This document shows positions 11,114-20,153 of a stretch of 64,000 nucleotides of DNA, in pieces. Origin of the DNA: Lolium rigidum (lineage: Eukaryota; Streptophyta; Magnoliopsida; Poales; Poaceae); NCBI RefSeq assembly GCF_022539505.1, contig NC_061512.1, positions 151,945,962-152,009,961 on the forward strand, written 5' to 3'. The notes beneath the pieces were generated by a model that did not search any database, was not told the DNA's origin, and saw nothing but the letters and a program-made list of their open reading frames with translations. The stretch's first letter is position 1, and each line of letters opens with the position of its first letter. Position numbers and translations under genes: made by a program.

Positions 11114-11393
11114 AACATAATTTGTTTTCCTTTTGTAGATGGTCCAGCTTGTGTGATGTTGCTTTTGTTGTTCCTTCCACTCTTGACATAGCCATCGATT
11201 ATTTGATACTATAATATATTATTTTCTTTTGTTTCCCTGGTTGTATATGAATGTTTCCTATTTTGTTTGTAATTTCAGTGCTTGAGATTATTCTATTGAT
11301 TTTTTTCTAAAAGCTAATAAACAAATTAACATTTTCACCTAAATTTTAGTAGTGTTATACAGAGTGTGCATAGGCATGAGTTCCACGGGATCA

Positions 11394-11420
11394 TGCGCCA
11401 AGGCGCACATCTAAATCTAG
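11394..11420 (+). other. Helitron 3' terminal hairpin and CTAG end
   Basis: A perfect 6-bp stem TGCGCC/GGCGCA with a 2-nt loop is followed after 9 nt by CTAG and an external T. This matches the CTRR-T terminus that Helitron transposase uses as its termination signal. Confidence 0.8.
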
Positions 11421-11789
11421 TTTTGTACAAAACCTGCACCTTCAAGGTCTGCAGGCAGGAATGCTCTTCTTGTTCTTCCCGGGGGAAGTGAGTTACATCC
11501 TAGAGCTACCTAGTTTTGCCTCACGATGATGTTGAGGAAGGAACTCGCACTCTCCATGGCCATGGCAGGGGCTGATGCCTGAGTGTTTCAGCTCGGGACC
11601 CTTGAAGATGTAGCCTTGTACATCGGTCTATGATTTTATACAAGACCTAAACCTTCAAGGTGCCCTTGCAGGAATGTTCTTCCTTGAGGAAGTGGGTTGT
11701 GAATTTTGCGCCTGCGAGATGGCTATACACCAGAGCTAAAAGGTGGCGAGAAGGAAATGACAAAAGGGGAGACATGACGAAAAATAATA

Positions 11790-12247
11790 CATATTTCGCC
11801 ATGTGTATGTGTGAAACACACGGCAAAGATAGTTTTTTTTTTAACAAGCAAAGACAGTCTTTGAGTGTGTATATGCAAACGACGAGAAATTTGACCGCAC
11901 ATGACGTGCCTTTTAATGTTTACAGTGTCTGTTAGGGGACACTTGGCAAACACCTGCCGTCGTGACGGCTCCGTTAAGTGTGCCCACCACGGGCACACGT
12001 TCTAGGTGTTTAGCGTGAGGATATCTTTGGTGTGTGTTCTATCGGGACTTTGTCGTGTGTTTTCTCTAGAGTTTGCTATGTTAAGATGGCTGTTGTATGG
12101 TTTGTCCATCCGTTGTCGTGTCCTGAGCCTTTGCCGCGTATTTTCCTGGCTAAACTCGACAAAGTATATGTTTGCCGTGTTCTGCACCCTATTGGACACG
12201 GAAAACATGGGTACACATGGTAGCCACGTTTTTTTTTTCTGGTAGTG
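11790..12247. mobile_element. CACTA transposon terminus (right end)
   Basis: The end GTAGTG at 12242-12247, read in reverse as CACTACCAGAAAAAAA, is a classic CACTA terminal inverted repeat. Inside it are many copies in both orientations of subterminal motifs such as CACGGCAAAG, TTTGCCGTG, GGCAAACACC and CACGGGCACACG between about 11800 and 12190, typical for transposase binding in CACTA elements. The matching left terminus was not found in the window, so the element is truncated or its left end has decayed. No transposase coding is visible. Confidence 0.75.
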
Positions 12248-12250
12248 TAT

Positions 12251-12397
12251 AATACATTTACCCGACTTCTTTGTATTTGATAGTCGTTGTATGTAAATAA
12301 AGAGTATCATGCCGGCCATGTTGTGGTGTGTGCTTCTAATATAATCTCCAAACCTTAGAGGTTTTCACACTAAACACAAAAATGGAATCCCCTCGCC
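12251..12397. other. short intergenic remnant
   Basis: Left flank of the retroposon target site. It holds AT-rich sequence with no gene. The sequence just before the TSD (CCCCTCGCC) joins directly to the right flank at 33617 if the insertions are removed. Confidence 0.4.
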
Positions 12398-12740
12398 GAG
12401 TAGAACCCGTAGGGGTCTAGGTCTGAAACAGTTTCGCTCCTCACGTCGCCTCCTCCAGGCGACCGGGGAGGCGAAACCCTAACCCCAGTGCCACCTCTGC
12501 CCACCTCCCCTCTTCCCCAAGCCTCATCGCCCCCAGATACGCCATCGGGCTGAGCTCGCGATGCCGGTGAAGAGGGCGTCGGGGATCTGAGCTCTCGGCT
12601 CCTCCCGTGGTTGCTAGATGGAGAATCTTCGTGTGGGGTTCGTCATGATTGAGACGACAGCGTGACGAGCTTCCCCTTCACTGGGGGGGGGGGGGCTTGT
12701 CCGGCGGCTTCCCCGGTGGAGGCATGGGATCCGAGGCAGC

Positions 12741-15700
12741 TGTAACACCCCAAATTTCAAAACAAAGAGAAAATAAATTTCCTTTTTCCAAAAAAGAGAA
12801 CCAACAAAAACTTTTCTTATATAGGGTGCTATGCTTAGTGCTCCTACCTATTACTTGTGTTTTTGCCATGATGAGTGTTATTATGCTTATGTGATAAACC
12901 CTAAAACCCTAAAGTGATCAAGTGAAGATCACAAACCAAATGAAATTAAAAGAGAAAGAAATCAAATAAGAAAAACCCTAAACCCTAACCTTCTCAAAAA
13001 TCATTTGGACCTATTTTGAGAAACCTAAATTAAAGAAAAAGCCATATGTGGGCCTATAGCCTTAATAGGTAAATCTTGAACCCTACCTTTTCTTACTTTT
13101 CTAAATAATGGTGAACCACTGCAAAACTTATTAAACCCTAAACCTCATCCATCTTGTCATCAATCTTTGAGAAATAAAATAGAAAGGAAAGATCTTATTT
13201 AAGAAAAAGGCATATGCAAGCCTATGGATACTTGTTGAAAATGATGAGCTTTGCCTTGTCTACCTTGAGTAGATGAATTGAAACACCTCAACACACTCAA
13301 AAAAGCACTTACCAACCAATTCAAGTGTGAAACAAAATAAAATCAAACATATGCATAGAGGCATATGTGCCTATGGCTACTTTTGTAAAACTTTACCCTA
13401 GGCCTTTCTACTTTATTTAGAAGATTGGAAAACCTTCATAAACCTTATCTAGTACTTCTCCAACCCAATCCAAAATGAAACAAAAGATTTTAAAAAGAAA
13501 GTAATAATGCCATAGAGGCATATGAGAGCAAAATATCAAATTTGTGAATTTGAGATCCTTGACCCTAAGACTTGTAGTGAATGGTTGGATCACTCCTATA
13601 TACCATTTCAACACTCAACAACATCAATTGGGTCAAGCCTAGTCCAAGTAAAAATCAAATGCAACATATGCATAGAGGCATATGTGGCACATAGCCATTT
13701 CACCAAACCTTGACCTATGACTTTAAACCTTGACCAAATGATGTGAAACCTTCTCTAAACCTAACCTAATACTAAATTGACCCTAACCCATGCCCAAGTA
13801 AAGCAAGGTGAACAATTTACAAGTTTAGCAAAACTTGACACATCACCTCTTATGTATTAAGGCCAATCTTGCAAATCTTTGAACCAAACCTTTTGGAATG
13901 GTTTCAATGGTTTGGAAATGTTTCTAAACTAATAAGAATCACATTAGAGTCAACAAAAGTCAAATCAAATGGAGAGAAAGCAAATGGTGAGAAATTTCCA
14001 TTTTTCCCTCACATATACTAAGGCCAATTTTGCAAATCATCACCAAAGGCCACCATTGCTTGATCTATTGTTTGTAAAACTCTTATATATGATAAACCAA
14101 CACAATTGCATCAAAGAAACCAAAATCAAATCAAAGCAAATCTCAAAATCCACATACATGTGATTTTGGTCAAAATGGAGTTTTATAAAATCTTCCTCAC
14201 TTTACCCCTCTGGTTTAATCTTTTCTTAAACTAAACTTGGTCAACTATTGCCATGTCATCCAAGACCTTGTCAAGGTGAACAACTTTCATGTTGACCACA
14301 CATGCTAACTTTGACCAGGTTGACCAGTATAGTTTTGACAAGTGGAGACTTTGAAACTATGTGAAGATGACCCACTTTTTGAAATCTTGCAAACTTTCAC
14401 CCAATTAACCACCACCACCACCTTTCTACTTCAAATAATATATGAATGCAATCCCCCAAAACTATTTCCAAAATTTGAAAACATTTTTCTTTCGGCCGTT
14501 TCTACAAACACCTTGTGAGCAATATCACACCAAATCATTTTTACACTATTTGCAATAGTGTTGGCCCAACCCTTGTCTCCCCTTGGTCCCCTGCAACACC
14601 TCCCTAGCCTCCCCATGCTCTAGTGCCTCCTTTTCAACCCTGGCATTGCACTAATTGGGCACAAACCTTGCCATGACCGGCCATACATGCACCACATGCC
14701 ACCCTAGTCTCCCTACCTTGCTAGCCATGCCCACCTTGTCTCCCAAGCACCCCTTGCCCTCATCGGACATGCTAGTACTAGCCCTGGTCGGAGAGGGACA
14801 CGGCAACGCCGGGAACGGGTCGTGCCCCGAAGCGCCCAGAACGCGCCCGACACGCTCTGGACACGCCCGTGCGTCGACCAGCGCCGTCGACCCAGGCCCC
14901 CTGTCGCCTTTTCCCTTCTCCCACGCGCTCCCCTGAACGACAGCCGCCCGCCAGACACGCTCCCGTGCCGGCGCACGCGCCGGAACCGTCGACGTCGCGC
15001 CATGGCCTCCACGCCGCGTTCCCGCCCCTGGACACTATATAAACCCTGCCCCTGCTCTTGGAAAACACCACACCACCTAGCAACATCCTCCTCTCCCCCC
15101 CTAGAGCCTCCCTCTCTCCCTCCCTGCCGCACACCGGAGCAAGAAGCTCGCCACGGCCACCGGCGGCAACCCTCAAAACCGCCCAAACTTTCGTCACCCT
15201 AGCCTCCAAAACCTATACCATATTGAATCCCTTAGAAAGAGCTTTCCAACGCCACCAACCCCGCCGTAATCCGAGCTCCGAGGTGAAAGTTGTGCCCCCC
15301 GCAAGTTGGCAGCATCGGGAGGAAGACGACGGCCCTGCACCGTCGGATCCTGATCCGACGCACCGCGTGCGTCGCTTGCGCCCGACATGCATGCGCCATG
15401 CACGCGTGGCCCAGGCCGCAGCTGGGCCGGCCCACTTCTTTCCCGCCCCCAGTTTAAATTCAAATTTCGTTTAATTCTTTTTAGATAAATTGCAAACTGA
15501 TGCTGTGTTAAAAATTGAATAACTCCAAATATACTTGGCCAAATTTTACAAATCTTATATATTTGGAAAGCTCAGAGTTTTCTCTACACAATTCCATTGG
15601 ATTCAAATCCATATCTGTTGTATAATTAAAATAGCAAAATAAACTAGACAGGGACTTTTCTGCCTTAGAATAATTATTAAAAATCAACCACAAATGATTT

Positions 15701-18236
15701 TAAGTTAATTCCAACTCCTATAAATCACATTACACTTTGACTAATCGTTTATGCAAAAAGATATCATGCTTACTTTGAATGATCATGTCCTAGTTTAATT
15801 AAAGGACTATTTGGCTATTTCTAGTCAAAGATTATTGTCCAAAACTATTAATAAATCATATGGGAGTTTTTCTCTCACTTAAATCTTGTCATGAACAATT
15901 CAAAATGAGGTAGAGACTCTGGTCATTTAGGTCTCATATGAATTGTTGATGATATTAAATCTTTACCACTTTAGGATTAAATTGTATGAGGTGCTTCACC
16001 TCATTTAAATCATTTTCTTAAATGATGAGTATGAAGAGGTTGACTTAGTCAACCTAGGTCATATATTATTCATGAGAGAAATTAAATCTTAATAAGATAA
16101 TGAAAGGAAATTATTTCTCTAAGTAATTAAAAGTAACACCTTAATTAGCAGGAGAGGAACTTATTTTCCTTAAATAAGAAAAACACATCTACCCACTCCA
16201 TAGTAATGTGTGATGCTAGTTTAAGTTGTGTAAATTGTATGAAGTGTTTCACTTCATTTAAATCTTTCCCTAAGTACTTTCACATGAAGTTTGAACCCCT
16301 GGTCAAATGCTCTCTTATGAAATTTTTGGAGATTTTAAATCATTGGTAGAATTGTCAAATAGTATGAGGTATCTCTACCTCATTTAAATCATTTTCTCAA
16401 ATGATGATGATGATGAATGGTTGACTTAGGTTAACATAAATTCATGTGTGATGGTTTGAGAAATTAAATCTTAAAGAAGATTCAATGAGAGGAAATTATT
16501 CCTCAAGAACTATATGGAAACTATCATTTACATATAAAATGAGAGGAAATTATTTTTCCTCAAAGCAAGACCACCAATGCACCAAATTGTATTAATTGTG
16601 TGAATAGAATAGTTTGTGTGAATATATGTGATGTTTGGAATAGCCAATGAATTGTTTGGTGATTGTATCCTCGTATTCGTTTATAGACGCTAGTACCGAA
16701 GGCTACGAATGAGACGATGAGAACATCTACGGAGAAGAAGGAGGGACATTTTGATCCATACACCAACCAAGGCAAGATAATACTCTTGCAAAGTGCAAAG
16801 CTCTCTTGAGCAAAGCACCACTCCACTTTACTTGATGTCAATAATCCTATCCCCAGGTTTTGCATTGCAAACTTTTACTTGATTTCATTTAAAGCTTACT
16901 TTTATAGTTAACTTTGGTCTAAGTACAGAGTAGATCAAGAGTATCAACCCTAGCCTAAGAGCTTATGAGTTAAGTAGCACCCCTCATGACTAGTTGCTAG
17001 TGCTAATAAATAAAATTGACTACTCTAGATGGGAACTTGTGAGTTTGAAATGAATTTGAAAACCTTGGAATGATGAGTCATTCTATTGAAAGATTTTGAA
17101 GGTGAATGTGACTTGTGAATGACTTGGTGAACTTTACAAAAACTGATGGTTGGGTTCGGATGCGATACCATTCCAATTTACAAGTACCCCCACAATACCT
17201 GATTATGGGTAGGGCTTAACCGGAAGTTTATGTATCTTAGTATGGGTTCCCTCTAAACAAGCGTCATCGAGGTTATGCCGAAAGCTGCCTCTACAACAAA
17301 AGAAATGATGAGAAATGACGTAAAACGAGGTGAATATCCGGCCCAAGCCCTGTGCAGTTCCCGGAGTTGACGGTTGGTCTTCACTCGGGAGGCCAAGCTC
17401 ATGGGGAGAGGTGCCTATACTAGGATATGTAAGTGAAAGGTTATGGTTGATGATCCGCGTACTCGATTTACGATTATTCGGGGTTATTCCTGACGGATGT
17501 AATCAAATGTTGTGGCACAAGTTTGCAACCTCTGCAGAGTGTAGAACTATTCGAATAGCCGCGTCCACGGTTATGGACGGTTGGAAAGGCCATACTGTTC
17601 CGTCATCAGACCATTTTCAAAAATGTGACATAGGATTTGAGACTTGAACTTGAAAGGTGAATGGTGAATTTGACTGGAATTACAACAAAGGTTGTGGGAA
17701 TGACACTAATGTTCCCACTTGATTTAGTTAGCACATGAAGAGTTTTTATTTCAAATACTTGTGAACTAAAATTGGCTTGATGCAAAAGAAACTAGAGCTT
17801 AGCACCCCCTTACCAGAAATGTTAGTACTTACATTAGTATTAGTTTGCGAGTACTTTAAAGTACTCACGGCTTTGTCCCCGGCTATTCAAATGGCCAGAC
17901 TATGAAGAGGAGCAGCAGTATGAAGATGATGGACAGCAGGACGTCTACGACAACTAGGACTACTCCTGACGTCAAGCGTTGGCCTGTGGATTAGATAGTC
18001 CACTACTACTACTACTACTACTACTACGCTTCCGCTATGTATTTGTGATGTGTGTTGAAACAATGGTTCAACTATTATTGTAATATTGGATCATGTGATC
18101 TATTTGTAAGACGACTATGATATGTAAGGAATGATGACTTATGATATTCAACTGTTATGTCTCGCAACAACAATATTCCTGGGATTGCGATGTATGGCAT
18201 AACAGGCATCTGGACTTAAAAATCCGGGTGTTGACA
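12741..18236 (+). repeat. 5' LTR of the LARD-like element
   Basis: 5496 bp, TG...CA. The left part carries telomere-like AAACCCTAA clusters (12896-12913, 12973-12988, 13133-13144) and a degenerate ~155-bp repeat marked by CATATG. The middle (about 14780-15450) is GC-rich with a TATA box at 15035-15043. The right part contains covarying hairpins at 15988, 16241 and 16366, then a (ACT)8 microsatellite at 18002-18025. No gene is encoded: the short frames reappear in the other LTR with changes. Confidence 0.93.
15035..15043 (+). promoter_or_regulatory. TATA box in the LARD 5' LTR
   Basis: CTATATAAA follows a GC-rich stretch and precedes CCCTGCCCCTGCTCTTGG, giving a well-formed RNA polymerase II core promoter. 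The identical box occurs in the other LTR. It divides U3 from R at roughly 2.3 kb into the LTR. Confidence 0.65.
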
Positions 18237-18238
18237 AG

Positions 18239-18252
18239 TTGGTATCAGAGCC
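18239..18252 (+). other. primer binding site, tRNA-Met type
   Basis: TTGGTATCAGAGCC begins 2 nt after the LTR end. It is complementary to the 3' end of initiator methionine tRNA, the commonest plant LTR-element primer, and fixes the 5' LTR end at 18236. Confidence 0.9.
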
Positions 18253-18461
18253 ATTGTTTGACCTTAGGAGACCCTAGTTAGAATGGACGTCTGAAAAACT
18301 TAGTTTCCAAAACAAATGAAGGGAATATTTATGAAAACTTATTCTCACTCTTAACTTTGAGATATTTTTGAAATAAGAAGCCATGCTCTTCCTTATGAAT
18401 CTACATAAAATTTTGTCACACTTGTTCACATCTCTAACTTACTCATCCAGTTCTCTTTCAG

Positions 18462-19250
18462 ATGGCGTTTCCCCACAACACCAAGTTTTACCGGTTGGGG
18501 AATGGTGGCAACATGCGCTTCGAGCAGGACTTAGACGCTTTGTCTGAGTATCTCGGACGCCCGCACCCGGAGTTCCTTGGAACTCAAATGGACCACCAGC
18601 CCGGAAGGGAACTGCAGTGGGTTATCACCTGCGGATCTCGGAGGCAAGAAGGAGTCTCCTATTTCTATGAGGATCCGGTTCTCTGTCATGGAAGGCAACC
18701 GGCTAGATGGACTAGCTAGAGCCATGCGAGAAGCACTGCCCGTCTATGTGGGCAGCATGTGACTGCGCTTTATGGGACTCGCTTTGCTCACTTTGCAAGG
18801 CATGACTCCATTGGAGGACCCAGGGCACTGTCACCCCACCCGGAGCTGAACTATCACGTGGAGCACTTGGATACTATGCTGCACGACACCCAGAAGGAGC
18901 TGCACAACTATCGCGTCTACGCCAACCAGATTCGCGCCCACCTAGCACGGCGGACTGATACCGTCAGGATCCTTGCCTATGAGCGCAAGACACTCCGCCA
19001 GCAGCGTGCCAAGAAGGACGCTACCATTGTGCGCCTTCGCGCAAAGATAGTATCCTTGGAGGCAACTGTCAAGGCCCAAGAGGACCAGTTGATGGAGCTA
19101 GCAGAAGGAGGTGAAGACATTCAGGGAGGAGCAACCTTCCTGAGTGATGAGGAGGACTTTGAGGAATATGAGAACACTGATCTGGAAGACTATGAGTTTC
19201 TGGAAGCCGGAGAAGATAACCACACCCCGATAGATGTGGATAGTGAGTAG
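18462..19250 (+). pseudogene. gag-like ORF of the LARD element, coiled coil, frameshifted
   Basis: The frame opens at ATG 18462 after the leader (MAFPHNTKFYRLGNGGN...) and meets TAG at 18717. The same frame resumes and runs to 19250. Between about 18634 and 18741 the better-looking protein (KKESPISMRIRFSV, then LDGLARAMREAL) lies in the +1 frame, so two compensating single-base indels probably broke and restored the frame. The C-terminal half is a long charged helix (LDTMLHDTQKELHNYRVYANQ, then repeated RT-rich segments and KIVSLEATVKAQEDQL), probably coiled coil, followed by an acidic tail. Retroelement structural protein is the likeliest role, from location after the PBS. As it stands it is not functional. 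Confidence 0.6.
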
Positions 19251-19500
19251 TAGTTTCACTTGAGCACATGTGTAGGTGTGAGTTTGTATCAAGATCCCCT
19301 TGTATCGTAGAGCGATGAATGGTTCTTAAAACCAACGGTGTGTTAGCTTTGTAATGGGTGATGTTTGGTATGAATGAAAAAGTGTTGTTGGTGTTACCCC
19401 CTGAACACTACTCAAGTTTTCAAGTTCTGATCTTTTTAAACTTAACCCAAACAAACCATAGAAATTTCCCTCTTATCTTATGATCTACCTCATTGTTCAG

Positions 19501-20076
19501 ATGGCCCCTCCTACCCGCAACAACTCCCGTGCCCAGACCAACTAGCTGCACATTGAGCACGCCAAGATGACTGACACCATCAACATTCTTGCAATGGAGC
19601 GCAAGGCACTTCGCCATCAGCACGCCAAGAAGGACTACCTCATTGCTCGCCTCCGCGTGAGGATAGCCATCCTGGAGCAGCTCATCCCAATACCCAACCA
19701 TGCCCCCAGAGACAAGTCCACGGTGAATTGCTATGCATGTGGTGTTACTGGTAATTACTCTAAAAAGTGCCCGATGAAAGCCGCCAACAATGCCCCAAGG
19801 ACTGGAAGCAATGCTGTACCCATTGCCCAAAAGGACAAGTCAACGGTAACCTGCTATGAATGTGGAACTATGGGTCATTACTCCAATGAGTGCCCCAAGA
19901 AGCTTGCCAAGATTGCCCTCAATACCACTGCACCTGCCCAGCAGCAGCGCTGTGTCGCAACTGGAAGGAAGTTTGCCCCAAACTACCCGAACAACCGCAA
20001 CGGTCGTTACTACCGCATGAATGCCACCGAAGCTCAGGAAGCACCCACGACCCTGCAGAGTATGTTTTCCTATTAA
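19501..20076 (+). pseudogene. second gag-like ORF with two zinc knuckles, one in-frame stop
   Basis: Starts at ATG 19501 (MAPPTRNNSRAQTN), is stopped by TAG at 19543-19545, and continues in the same frame to 20076. Residues after the stop (TDTINILAMERKALRHQHAKKD) repeat the coiled-coil module of the upstream frame (TDTVRILAYERKTLRQQRAKKD). Two nucleocapsid-type knuckles follow. The second is a proper CX2CX4HX4C (CYECGTMGHYSNEC). In the first the histidine is replaced by Asn (CYACGVTGNYSKKC). The knuckles sit in a tandem duplication, each preceded by KSTV. No pol follows. Nucleic-acid binding during packaging would be the ancestral role. Confidence 0.7.
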
Positions 20077-20139
20077 TCATATCGCCCAATCTCTCTTAGG
20101 AACCTAACTTTTCTTAAAATCTCGGGACGAGATTTGTTT

Positions 20140-20151
20140 AAGGGGGAAGGG
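20140..20151 (+). other. polypurine tract of the LARD element
   Basis: AAGGGGGAAGGG lies 2 nt before the 3' LTR start (TGTAACA at 20154). This is the expected plus-strand primer site and fixes the LTR boundary. Confidence 0.85.
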
Positions 20152-20153
20152 TT

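Larger units (their letters stand above)
9470..11420 (+). mobile_element. non-autonomous Helitron carrying a captured gene fragment
   Basis: The 3' end has the canonical Helitron structure: a GC-rich hairpin TGCGCC-AA-GGCGCA (11394-11407), a 9-nt spacer, then CTAG at 11417-11420 followed by T. The proposed 5' end is TC at 9470-9471 after A, inside AATCGTACATTGC, and is followed by CTACTACTATCTAAAGG, like many grass Helitron starts. Insertion between A and T without a TSD is confirmed by the uninterrupted tandem-repeat paralogue at 11630-11660 (GATTTTATACAAGACC against the rejoined site GAATTTTGTACAAAACC). There is no Rep/helicase, so it is non-autonomous. The interior holds a promoter-like region and a GC-rich gene fragment. 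Confidence 0.82.
9340..11760. repeat. ~200-bp tandem repeat, three units, split by a Helitron
   Basis: The landmark GAAGTGRGT occurs at 9340, 11485 and 11689. Once the Helitron (1951 bp) is removed, spacing is 194 and 204 bp. Shared blocks are GAAGGAACTC, TTTCCATGGCCAT-like, GCTGATGCCTRAG, GTTTCAGCTCGG and ACCTTCAAGG. The Helitron sits in the first unit, so the second unit supplies an uninterrupted version of the insertion site. The units do not encode a conserved protein and may belong to the same CACTA-type transposon whose terminus lies at 12247. Confidence 0.75.

Noticed and set aside
12896..12988. CCCTAAA clusters as evidence of a telomere or interstitial telomeric repeat
   Set aside because: They occur at the same place in both LTRs, so they belong to the retrotransposon.
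13043..13684. CRISPR-like array of regularly spaced repeats
   Set aside because: Motifs are short and degenerate, spacing is ~155 bp, and this is plant nuclear DNA inside an LTR.
14713..15474. Long frames in the GC-rich part of the LARD LTRs (also 22126-22884)
   Set aside because: They lie across the LTR core promoter, differ by frameshifts between the two LTRs and encode low-complexity peptides.
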